A stretch of DNA of 64,000 bases from Myroides oncorhynchi (GTDB lineage Bacteria; Bacteroidota; Bacteroidia; Flavobacteriales; Flavobacteriaceae): contig NZ_JAJJMP010000001.1 of NCBI RefSeq assembly GCF_020905415.1, positions 3,731,501 to 3,795,500 on the forward strand. The letters run 5' to 3'. The number at the start of each line of letters is the position of its first letter. The first letter of the stretch is position 1. A program made the position numbers and the translations under genes. Shown in pieces: positions 42,516-50,769 of this stretch. The notes under the pieces were generated by a model. It was not told the DNA's origin. It searched no databases and saw nothing but the letters and a program-made list of their open reading frames with translations.

Positions 42516-45509
42516 TTAAAATTTGATTGTTTCTACTATCTCTTTTTCTTTGCGTTCTTTTAGGATAATGGTCTTTTTAGTGACTTGTTGTTTGCTTGTA
42601 CCGAAGTATTTATATACCTCAACATAGGCTTTAGCAACTGATCTAGTCTTAACGTCATTCTGTGCGAAGTAGTTAATCGCGATCTCGTACTTCCCTGACT
42701 TCGCTTTTGGCAATACGTACATCTCAGGTCCATACCCTTGTCTTACATCTAGAGAGATATGTCCACCTTGCTTAGTATTTCTATTGCGGTAAGAGCATTC
42801 TTCTCTATTCGATTCTAAGACGTGTAAGTCAAGATCTGTACTCTCCACGTTCCAATATACTAAAGCAACAAGATCATTCTCTATCTCTCCTTTGAATTCG
42901 GCTATATAATCATCGTTTACTTGGCTTTTAAGTTGTTTGACGAACATCTTGTCTTTTATCGACTGATTTGAATTCTTTGTTTCTAGTTGTTTAATAAAAT
43001 TAGAGGCAAATAGTCCATTAATCGCTTTAATACTTCCGTAATCTCCTCGTTTAAACCCATTAGAAGTTCCGATGTAATAGAAGATTAATGCCAACTTAGG
43101 GTTAGTCTGCTCTAATGCTCTAGCCATATTAAAGTAGATCAATCGGTCTTGCTCACGTGTCTTTAATACTTTCTGACCTAGGTAATAAGCGTCGTATCCA
43201 TATCCTATATTCATCGTATAGGTCAATAAATCTCTAAGTACATCAGTATCTCCACCATTCTTCTCTACGATAGAACTCAATAGCTTTAAGGCGTCAGCAT
43301 CCATCTTATTATGCGCTCTTAAGTTTGCTAACTCATATAGTTTATCAAAGGTCACATCTGCATCACTTAACACATCGCCTTCAGCAGAAGTCTGCTGCTG
43401 CTTAGACCATATCTTATACTTTTGGTCTTTAGGTTTGATTATAAAGTCTTCATTAGTCATAGACTCCAAATAACTCTTCAGCATATCGTCATCTTTGCCT
43501 AGTATATTTTGTTTTTGCAAAGTAACAATCCAATTCTCAAATAACTTCTTCACATCAAAAGGACTAGCATGTAAGAACTCTTTCATTAGTTCACTAACCG
43601 TAAAATCACGTACGAAGTCTTTCGCTTTACTCCCCTGGTTAATCCCATAGTTCTCATAATCACGTGGGGTCTCTAACATCAAAAATGAAGTATAGTTACT
43701 CACCATTCTAAAGTTGATTGAATAATTAACCACAGCTGACTTTAGCGCATCCCCTATTTGATCAAGGTTGCCTACAGCTATCTTACCATAGATACGAGAT
43801 GCTAGATCAGAAGACACTCTATAAGAAGGCTTAAACTCTATAGTAGCCATGCTCTTACCTGAAGAAGCTTTAATCACGATCGGCATACTCATATCACCAC
43901 GAGCACCGAACTGTAATACTTGTCCATCGTACAAGTCTGTCACACCACCCTCTATCAAGATATCGCTAACAGAACCACCTGATATACTATTTATGTTCCA
44001 AGTCTTATAGCGCAATGCTTTTGCACTTTCTACTAACTGCTCACCGCTGTTCGCTGTGAAGTTACTACCTCCTGTTTTATGACTCAGGTAATTTAACACC
44101 TCACTATTCGCTCCTGCTATCCCTGTCTTAAAAGTATAGATGCGATCACCTGATTTGATATTACTCAGTAAAGCATCCTTAGACTCATTCCCCCAATTTA
44201 GATCACCATCACTTAGCAGTAATATATTCTTAGGAGTAGAAGTAGCGGCTAACCATCGAGGTGTAGAAGCTTCTTTTAAGGCACGGCCTAAGTCTGTAGC
44301 TCCCTCAAGTGCTAAGTTGTCAAGATAAGTCTTTAACGCAGCTCTATTCGCTTTCGTATTCGTTGTATATTCTTCTTTATACCACGTAGTTCCTATATTA
44401 AAATTAAGTACTGAGAAACGCTTTATCACATCTTCATTCTTTTCCAATACCTCCGTCATCAGGTTAACCCATATGCCGAAAAGCTGTGGATTAGAACTTA
44501 AAGAGGTATCTAACATAAAGACTACATCAGGGGCAATATCTGTGTTCTCTACTTTAGGCAGTGATACACGCATCGTACCTGCGATATACTCTCCTTCGTT
44601 ATCTTTCTGTACTAAAGCAATAGGTTCTATGGTATTAAGCTTAATATTTATAGCCTTAATACTAGGGTTATGATAAGTTAGATATTGTTTATTATTCTTG
44701 TGCACTATCGTCGCCTTATCACGATCAGAGATTGTATATAACTTGTCATTAGCAAGTGCTAAGTCAACACGCATTTGGTTATTCACCACAGGCAACTGTA
44801 GTCCAAACTCACGAAAAGTAGTAGCCTCTACCATACTAATATCGTAACCAACTACGACGTGGTGAAGTCTATCTTGTTGTAATGGGTATATACGGCAGTT
44901 AAACATATCTGCTCCTGACCATTCCATAAGTGCAGGGTCTACTCTTCTGACTCTAGTACCATAGTAAGCCTCAGAGGCAGTCTCCTTCTCTACTATCTTT
45001 GCTTCACGAGTGTTATGCTGATCTCTACGAGTAGGTAGTGTCTCATAAGACAAATCAAAATTGTCTGTATTATAATTAAATAACGTCGCTGAGTCAATGT
45101 CTTTGGCTGATCTTCTACCTCTATCACTATCAAGCATAGTTGCTTCACCAAAAGCGAAATAATAAGGTACTGCATCAGCAGGCAACTTTAGTTTAAAGGT
45201 TCCCTCTAGTCCGTTGCCTTTATCGTTATAGAAGTATGCGTCTATCAACACACGTACACGGCTTCCATCTACCTGTACGGCTACTTGCGCATCCTCTAGA
45301 GGTAAAAAATCTTCATCACCAACTTGTATACGCATCGCATTCTCATCGATAGAGGATTTCTTCCAGGTCTCTGTATTAGAGACCTCCTCTGATACATCCG
45401 CAGTGGTCTCTGCTATAGACATATCAAGGCGATCTTCTGCCTCTCTTTTTTGACCACACGAAGTCAATAACACTCCTGCGAGTACAGTGTATAATAGTAT
45501 CTTTCTCAT
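42516..45509 (-). CDS. VIT/von Willebrand A domain lipoprotein, paralog 1
   Basis: A 997-residue lipoprotein (LLTSC lipobox, Cys18). Order of domains: a VIT-like beta-sandwich (about 55-290), a von Willebrand A domain (about 325-500) with MIDAS-type motif DTSLS, later GATDLG and LLSDGD, a long helical region (about 600-870) and a C-terminal DUF2135-like beta domain (STDLDLHVLESNREEC...GPEMYVLPKAKSGKYEIAINYF, about 900-975). It is anchored in a membrane and exposed to the periplasm or surface. The same domain set is found in the paralog at 50770-54159. The function is unknown; VIT/VWA proteins bind protein partners through metal ions. It has its own terminator at 42472-42501. Confidence 0.85.
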   Translation of the reverse strand: MRKILLYTVLAGVLLTSCGQKREAEDRLDMSIAETTADVSEEVSNTETWKKSSIDENAMRIQVGDEDFLPLEDAQVAVQVDGSRVRVLIDAYFYNDKGNGLEGTFKLKLPADAVPYYFAFGEATMLDSDRGRRSAKDIDSATLFNYNTDNFDLSYETLPTRRDQHNTREAKIVEKETASEAYYGTRVRRVDPALMEWSGADMFNCRIYPLQQDRLHHVVVGYDISMVEATTFREFGLQLPVVNNQMRVDLALANDKLYTISDRDKATIVHKNNKQYLTYHNPSIKAINIKLNTIEPIALVQKDNEGEYIAGTMRVSLPKVENTDIAPDVVFMLDTSLSSNPQLFGIWVNLMTEVLEKNEDVIKRFSVLNFNIGTTWYKEEYTTNTKANRAALKTYLDNLALEGATDLGRALKEASTPRWLAATSTPKNILLLSDGDLNWGNESKDALLSNIKSGDRIYTFKTGIAGANSEVLNYLSHKTGGSNFTANSGEQLVESAKALRYKTWNINSISGGSVSDILIEGGVTDLYDGQVLQFGARGDMSMPIVIKASSGKSMATIEFKPSYRVSSDLASRIYGKIAVGNLDQIGDALKSAVVNYSINFRMVSNYTSFLMLETPRDYENYGINQGSKAKDFVRDFTVSELMKEFLHASPFDVKKLFENWIVTLQKQNILGKDDDMLKSYLESMTNEDFIIKPKDQKYKIWSKQQQTSAEGDVLSDADVTFDKLYELANLRAHNKMDADALKLLSSIVEKNGGDTDVLRDLLTYTMNIGYGYDAYYLGQKVLKTREQDRLIYFNMARALEQTNPKLALIFYYIGTSNGFKRGDYGSIKAINGLFASNFIKQLETKNSNQSIKDKMFVKQLKSQVNDDYIAEFKGEIENDLVALVYWNVESTDLDLHVLESNREECSYRNRNTKQGGHISLDVRQGYGPEMYVLPKAKSGKYEIAINYFAQNDVKTRSVAKAYVEVYKYFGTSKQQVTKKTIILKERKEKEIVETIKF

Positions 45510-45699
45510 AGCATAAGAATTTACATAAAAGTAATTCTTATGATAACGTTCTAAGTTGATTAATCGTATAAATAGCTGTTAATTAGATTATAATAGTAAG
45601 TGGTACTTTATCTCCTCATAAGGTAATTATGTTGAGATAGTACATTAATGATGCAAAGTCGGGAGACTATTGCGTAGCGATAATCACGGTATAAAAGAA

Positions 45700-45772
45700 C
45701 ATTTCAATTATCATTAATAAGTATGATAATTTCTTAAATGCAAGTTTAAAACAGTTAACTATTACACTAAAC
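45700..45772. repeat. 3'-end-associated dispersed repeat, copy 3 (hipA)
   Basis: CAATTATCATTAATAAG...ATAATTTCTTAAATGCAAGTTTAAAACAGTTAAC. It overlaps the stop codon of hipA at 45762 and is preceded at about 45655-45690 by a GGGAGACTATTGCGTAGCGA segment also found near 48455. Confidence 0.75.
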
Positions 45773-47024
45773 GAATAAATGCTCGTTCTATAACATCAAT
45801 AACCTTATTAGGAATCTGATGCTCTACGCTATAGCTTCTAAATAGAACTGTTGCATTCTGAACTTCTTTGACTATATTACCTGCCTCCTTTATAGCAAAC
45901 TCTTTTGCTATATGCATTAAATCATCAATGGTAATATTTGTACGCTTTCCATTAATAGACATAGCTCTACTTATACGAGTGTAATTCATTAACGCATCTA
46001 AAGGGTAAGTCAAATCATAAGCAGGTGATAGATTCCATTTATCCTCCTTGGGATTATAGATAAAACTAAAGTTCTTTAAATGGTCATCTATGTTAGCAAA
46101 TACAACATTAAATACCATCCGTTTAAACAATACCTGTATATCCCTATGTGGAAGTTTAAGAGCTACTGCTAACTTAAATAGATTGTCATACGATGAATTA
46201 TCAGGTTTTGTAAAATCCCACCCTGTCATCCCCGATGCTGTTAGAATATGTTGTTTCTCTCCGTTCTGTCTATCAAAACGAATAGTTACAAAGTGCTTAT
46301 CATCAATTAACTTAGACGGCATCATCTCTATCCCTATCTCTGTAGCTATCTGATAATAAATATACTCTATCTTTTCTTTAGAATAGTGTGCTCTCTCATC
46401 AATGTCTAACTTGATCAAGTAGTGATTATATTCATCTGAGGTCACTCTATCTCCTGGGATTAATTCTCCTGTCACCTTGTGTTCAGATACTAATATCTTA
46501 GGACGAGCACCACCTGCTGAAGTCCCTATTTTAAAAATGTTTAACAGAGCTGAATCACTTAGTCCTTTTTCTTGAATAGAGGTCTTAACATCCATCACTT
46601 TTTTCACCACATCTGTAATCTCACGAATATCAATAGTTGCTGATTGACCAACCTCTTTTATCGGCATATACTCTAAAGCTCCCATCCCACGACAGCCAAC
46701 ATAGGTCAACTGCTCTAATGGCGAGATAGAGGACATCTCTCTATGACTAGCCTCTAACCATTCTTTAAAAACAATATTACCAAACATATCAGGTAATGAA
46801 TCAGCTATCATAGGTGGTAAACCACGAAAAGTCTCTCCTGCATACTCATCAAACAATTGGACATTCTTAGTTTTTCTAATAACAAAAGGAAACAACGATT
46901 TATAATGATCGTCTATAAAACTAGGATGATACTGAAAAGAGGCCTTACGCTTATCTTCATCATAACCTAATTTACCAACTTCTATGCCCTGATAAAACAC
47001 ACTAATAATCTGATTCTTTGCCAT
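45762..47024 (-). CDS. hipA: HipA-like serine/threonine kinase toxin
   Basis: A 420-residue HipA-family kinase with the N-terminal FYQGIEVGKLGYDE barrel, PPMIADSLPDMFGN, the ATP-binding Lys in HYLIKLDID, the catalytic loop ANIDDHLKNFSFIY and the metal-binding LSPAYDLTYPL. All kinase motifs are present, so it should be active. The family phosphorylates proteins such as glutamyl-tRNA synthetase, causing growth arrest and tolerance; the target here is unknown. It begins two bases after the hipB-like gene, as in classic hipBA operons. Its 3' end coincides with a copy of the dispersed 3' repeat. Confidence 0.92.
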   Translation of the reverse strand: MAKNQIISVFYQGIEVGKLGYDEDKRKASFQYHPSFIDDHYKSLFPFVIRKTKNVQLFDEYAGETFRGLPPMIADSLPDMFGNIVFKEWLEASHREMSSISPLEQLTYVGCRGMGALEYMPIKEVGQSATIDIREITDVVKKVMDVKTSIQEKGLSDSALLNIFKIGTSAGGARPKILVSEHKVTGELIPGDRVTSDEYNHYLIKLDIDERAHYSKEKIEYIYYQIATEIGIEMMPSKLIDDKHFVTIRFDRQNGEKQHILTASGMTGWDFTKPDNSSYDNLFKLAVALKLPHRDIQVLFKRMVFNVVFANIDDHLKNFSFIYNPKEDKWNLSPAYDLTYPLDALMNYTRISRAMSINGKRTNITIDDLMHIAKEFAIKEAGNIVKEVQNATVLFRSYSVEHQIPNKVIDVIERAFIRLV

Positions 47025-47026
47025 AA

Positions 47027-47284
47027 TTAATACAATGAGTCTGTTATTTCTGCTTTTTGATTAATGAATTGATACAGTCCTTGCATCTGATCATAGTACT
47101 GTAATACTTTTAAGAGTGTATCTAACGTACAGTTGTCTCCATTCTCTAGATTTGATATCGTAATACGTGACATCGCTAGTTCATTGGCTAGTTCCTGCTG
47201 TGACATATTAGATTCTTTACGCAGTTGTTTACACCATTCCCCGATGGTATTCTTAACCTCTTTTATAGTAAGTACATCAAACAT
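47027..47284 (-). CDS. hipB: HipB-like XRE-family antitoxin
   Basis: An 85-residue protein with an XRE/Cro-type helix-turn-helix (about 16-72; MSQQELANELAMSRITISNLENGDNC). It lies two bases upstream of hipA in the same direction. HipB proteins bind DNA as dimers, repress the operon and neutralise HipA. A palindromic candidate operator directly precedes its start codon (47288-47307). It is somewhat longer at the C-terminus than the HTH alone, consistent with a HipA-contacting tail. Confidence 0.9.
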   Translation of the reverse strand: MFDVLTIKEVKNTIGEWCKQLRKESNMSQQELANELAMSRITISNLENGDNCTLDTLLKVLQYYDQMQGLYQFINQKAEITDSLY

Positions 47285-47287
47285 ATA

Positions 47288-47307
47288 TTGAATATTATAT
47301 TATTCAA
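47288..47307 (-). promoter_or_regulatory. Candidate HipB operator
   Basis: TTGAATA and TATTCAA form 7-bp perfect arms separated by six bases, starting four bases upstream of the hipB ATG. A second, weaker palindrome (TATT-N7-AATA, 47320-47334) lies 12 bases further upstream. Paired palindromes are usual for hipBA autoregulation. Confidence 0.55.
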
Positions 47308-47353
47308 ATATACCAAAAATATTTAATATGAATAATATATTATACATAAAAAA

Positions 47354-47430
47354 CACTTCAATTTATCACTTCATAAGAATGATAATCTTTTAAACGCAAG
47401 TTTAAAACTCTACACAGTTAACTGATAACT
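47354..47430. repeat. 3'-end-associated dispersed repeat, copy 4
   Basis: CACTTCATAAG...ATAATCTTTTAAACGCAAG...CAGTTAACTGATAAC. It ends one base before the stop codon of the gene at 47432-48352. Confidence 0.75.
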
Positions 47431-47431
47431 A

Positions 47432-48352
47432 TCATCCATTAACCTTGCTTTGTGTAACTAATCTAGGTTGTACGTAAGCTCTAAACACATAGACTGCTCC
47501 GAAAGAAAAAGTAGCTACAACAAATGTAGCGATAGGAAGATTAAGTACCTTCTCTGCAGGGAATACATAGACTAAAAATGGAAAGGCATATACCGCCGGT
47601 ACACGTATTTTAAACAGTTGTGATAGCCCATACATCAATACCATAAATAACGAGGCTAAGACTAGCCAATGCTCAATAAACTGATATAGTAGTACGCCTA
47701 TACCTATGGCAAGTGTTAGAATAGCGACTTGCTTTACAGCGATCTTAAGAGAATACATTTTCATATTTAATGATTCATATAGTACTACAGCGATAGGCGG
47801 GATGACTGCCATCTGCTCGTTACCTGTGTAATAAGCAATCACTATCCAAACTAAGCTTATAAGGACATAAGGATACATCATCTTTGTGTTAACCTTGCCT
47901 TTGGGATCTATTCCTTTATTTAGCTTTAATACATATACCACAATCATTAATACAAAAGTAGTCACTAAAATAGCATAGATAAAAGACCACGCGTGTGCAT
48001 TAGTTACTATCGGTAGAAATCCTGTAGCTAATGCAGGTGGTAAACTGTAGTTCACTACTCTGATCACTAAAAGCATCAAGACTAAAATAACCACTATCTT
48101 AACGATATAAGGAAGTGCTAACATATTTAATCCAAAGCCCATAAGAGCAGTTAATGAAGGTAATATAAATATCTTATCTGGCTGTCTTAGCCACGCTTTC
48201 TCTTGGAATACCCATAGACCTACTGCTAATGCTGCTACTTCAGGAAGTACTATCTCTGGATCTTGAAAATAAGTAGCCACTACGACCATCAAAAGAATAA
48301 AAACAAAAGCTAATAGATAGTGGTATATATCCGGTTTGTGTGATGTGTTCAT
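47432..48352 (-). CDS. Multi-pass membrane protein of unknown function
   Basis: A 306-residue membrane protein from ATG 48352 (MNTSHKPDIYHYLLAF), with about eight to nine membrane segments and short loops. A motif-like stretch YSLPPALATGFLPIVTNAHAWSFIY recalls HPP-type membrane proteins but I would not assign it. The upstream ATG at 48532 adds 60 residues of unconvincing composition (CRDDYLAFNRY...), so I prefer the later start, which leads straight into the first membrane helix. It is transcribed in the same direction as hipBA downstream and the DUF262 gene upstream, separated from both by dispersed repeats. Confidence 0.75.
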   Translation of the reverse strand: MNTSHKPDIYHYLLAFVFILLMVVVATYFQDPEIVLPEVAALAVGLWVFQEKAWLRQPDKIFILPSLTALMGFGLNMLALPYIVKIVVILVLMLLVIRVVNYSLPPALATGFLPIVTNAHAWSFIYAILVTTFVLMIVVYVLKLNKGIDPKGKVNTKMMYPYVLISLVWIVIAYYTGNEQMAVIPPIAVVLYESLNMKMYSLKIAVKQVAILTLAIGIGVLLYQFIEHWLVLASLFMVLMYGLSQLFKIRVPAVYAFPFLVYVFPAEKVLNLPIATFVVATFSFGAVYVFRAYVQPRLVTQSKVNG

Positions 48353-48500
48353 TGTATTTTGGTATTTTGATAAGGCAAAAATACTTGAACTAAATGGTAT
48401 AGTGCTTATATAATTTGGTGTTTTTGTTATATGGGATAATATTATAACGCAAAGTTGGGAGACTATTACGTAACGATTAAACGCAAGGTAATCGTCTCTA

Positions 48501-48570
48501 CATTTATAAGAATAATAGGCTTTTAAACGCAAATTTAAAACTATACACTGTTAACCGACAACTGTAAACC
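48501..48570. repeat. 3'-end-associated dispersed repeat, copy 5
   Basis: CATTTATAAGAATAATAGG...TTTTAAACGCAAATTTAAAAC...CTGTTAACCGACAACTGTAAAC. It lies seven bases before the stop of the DUF262 gene at 48578. Confidence 0.75.
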
Positions 48571-48577
48571 ATGTTAA

Positions 48578-50512
48578 TTAAACCTCATCTAATAGCAACT
48601 TCTTCATCTCTGTGTCTTGGATCATCGGTAATTCCCAACGTTCGATAAACGCTTCCATCATCAGGCGACCTCTTGTCTCAATACTTTCTTTGGTCCACAC
48701 AGTATATTCTAGCAAATCAAGTTCTAGTTTGCTTAGGCGGTACTCGTGCTTGATGGCATTCTGTATCTTATGCTTTACGCGTTCAAAAGAATTAGACTCA
48801 TAGCGGTTATACGCCAAGAACATATTCCCTATCGAATAGCTGTAACGGTCTCTGTTGACCTTTTGCATTGCGTTAATATCCTTGTACATATTTCTGACTT
48901 CATATTCATCATCTTCTGGATAGACTAAGTATACCTTTGGCTCGGTCTGCTCTAGGAGTCCTCCTTTGCCCTCTTCTATAGTCTTTAGAAAATAGTCTAG
49001 TCCTGCCCAAGTCTTAAATCTACTTCCCTTGTGAATATGGCGAATCACTTCTTTCCAACGGAAATGCTCTACACGGGTATCCATCAGCATATTGAACAGA
49101 TACTCGTTATTATGCGCTCGACCACGCTGATAATAGAAGTTGATATCACGATAAGTATCTTCCACATTCAAGGTAGAGTTATTCCCTTGTAATAAAAAAC
49201 ACATAATGTTATGACGCTCCATCGCAAAGAGTAGTCGTTCTACACTGCTTAGCTTCTCTGTTAATTCCAACTCAGATAGTCCGTGATCTTCCTTCACAGG
49301 CAAATCACGCATTAGTACCGCCAATACTAGGTTAAGCATATACTTACCGTATCCTCTAGGGAAGTTGGTAAGGCGTAGTAATGACTTCTGTATCGCTGGT
49401 GTCGTGATATAGACGAAGTCCTCATCGCTATCCACAGCATAAGGGTTATTAATGAAGTACCACAGGGCTACTGCCTTGCGCATACTCTCTAGCCACTGTG
49501 TTAGCTCGCTATATTCGGCATAGTTAACCTCATCACTCTGCTGCTCTAACTGAAAGTCAATGGTAAACAAATGCTTCTGATAAGACTTAAAGTCTGTACT
49601 GACCATCTTAGAATGCGAGAAATACAATAGCCAAAAAGCCTTTAAGAATGCGTCATCGTCCATCGCTTGAGTAGGATTACGACCAAGCCATTTATACACC
49701 TCTAGCCAACTCTGATTGACTTTCTTGCGGCTGCGGTCAATAGTACTTGCCACTGTCAACTGCTTAGAGACAATATACAAGACTCTATTCTTTAGTCGCT
49801 CAAGACTTGACAACTGCTTTCCTCTAAAGTTTAGCGTTTCAAAGACCATAGACACATCCAATGGACGCTCTTTAGACTCGTTTAAGTTCAATATAGAGAA
49901 CAATAAATGCTTAGTAAGCTTATCTATCCAAAAGGTAAGTTCGACTTGTGTAAACGCCTTGATACGCTCGCTAAAGAATTCCTTAGCAAAAGACAGGTTA
50001 TGTGTATACAACGTCTCTGTCTCTTCTGCATCATACTCAGCGTCATTAAATATCTCTCGGATCAAGTAGTTATGTGAAGGCACATCGACGTGATAACCGA
50101 AGATATAACGGTAACTATCCGCTTCGTTTACCTTAAAGTATTGGGCAGTGAGCTGCTGTTTTAAAGGGCTATCTTCTAACGCCATCACTAACTCTGATAG
50201 CAAGATAAGAATCGTCGTTAGTCGCTGCTGACCATCAACGATATTAAAGCCATCATAGCTATTCTCCCCTATTAGTAACTTCCCTGCTCTAATCCTAAAC
50301 CCCTCTCTGCGTATACACTCGATATCAAAGTTACTAAAGTCAGTAACAGTCAGAATACCTGTGAAGTGAAAAGCATTGCGGTTGTGATGGGTATTGTTCA
50401 GATCACCCCACAACTCTTCCAACTCCTTCTTGGTCCACGAGTAACCTCGCTGATAATCAGGAATACGAAATACTTTACCTCTAAATACTTCTTCGAAAGT
50501 GATAATGTTCAT
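48578..50512 (-). CDS. DUF262/DUF1524 (GmrSD-like) protein with altered nuclease motif
   Basis: A 644-residue protein. The N-terminal DUF262 (ParB/Srx-like NTPase) domain is clear: RGKVFRIPDYQRGYSWTKKELEELW and the signature VDGQQRLTTILILL. The C-terminal part matches the end of DUF1524 (SIGNMFLAYNRYESN...WTKESIETRGRLMMEAFIERW). The HNH motif expected just before it (usually His-x-x-Pro-Gln) reads VYLVYPEDD (about 525-533) and lacks the histidine, so nuclease activity is doubtful. GmrSD proteins are type IV restriction enzymes against modified phage DNA; a derived role is possible here. It stands alone, with no methylase nearby. Confidence 0.78.
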   Translation of the reverse strand: MNIITFEEVFRGKVFRIPDYQRGYSWTKKELEELWGDLNNTHHNRNAFHFTGILTVTDFSNFDIECIRREGFRIRAGKLLIGENSYDGFNIVDGQQRLTTILILLSELVMALEDSPLKQQLTAQYFKVNEADSYRYIFGYHVDVPSHNYLIREIFNDAEYDAEETETLYTHNLSFAKEFFSERIKAFTQVELTFWIDKLTKHLLFSILNLNESKERPLDVSMVFETLNFRGKQLSSLERLKNRVLYIVSKQLTVASTIDRSRKKVNQSWLEVYKWLGRNPTQAMDDDAFLKAFWLLYFSHSKMVSTDFKSYQKHLFTIDFQLEQQSDEVNYAEYSELTQWLESMRKAVALWYFINNPYAVDSDEDFVYITTPAIQKSLLRLTNFPRGYGKYMLNLVLAVLMRDLPVKEDHGLSELELTEKLSSVERLLFAMERHNIMCFLLQGNNSTLNVEDTYRDINFYYQRGRAHNNEYLFNMLMDTRVEHFRWKEVIRHIHKGSRFKTWAGLDYFLKTIEEGKGGLLEQTEPKVYLVYPEDDEYEVRNMYKDINAMQKVNRDRYSYSIGNMFLAYNRYESNSFERVKHKIQNAIKHEYRLSKLELDLLEYTVWTKESIETRGRLMMEAFIERWELPMIQDTEMKKLLLDEV

Positions 50513-50581
50513 AGTAGATGGGCTTACTTAAGGGAAGCAAAAGTAGGTAATATCAGGTAGATGGGCTAATTAGTTTAACTA

Positions 50582-50610
50582 AAAAGAGCTACCTCATCAG
50601 TAGCTCTTTT
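50582..50610 (-). terminator. Terminator downstream of VIT/VWA paralog 2
   Basis: AAAAGAGCTAC and GTAGCTCTTTT form a perfect 11-bp stem with a 7-base loop, followed by TTAG on the minus strand. The structured repeat at 50619-50768 lies between the gene and this terminator, so the repeat would be transcribed as 3' UTR. Confidence 0.8.
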
Positions 50611-50618
50611 CATTTATT

Positions 50619-50768
50619 ACCTTAAATCCACAGATAACGTTTAAACGAGAATGAATTGTACAAAACAGAGCAAGGTGATTAAAGCACACTGTAGTGTGGT
50701 TTTAGAGCTAATTGAAGCTATGTAAAGTAAAATTTATTCGTAGTAAATGGTAGCTGTAGATTTAAGGT
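50619..50768. repeat. Structured dispersed repeat, copy 1 (150 bp)
   Basis: Bounded by ACCTTAAATCCACAG and CTGTAGATTTAAGGT (one mismatch). Internal stems include GAATGAATT/AATTTATTC and the hairpin CACACTGTAGTGTG. It is homologous to 55070-55220 and 62877-63032. It begins one base past the stop codon of the gene at 50770. Confidence 0.8.
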
Positions 50769-50769
50769 A

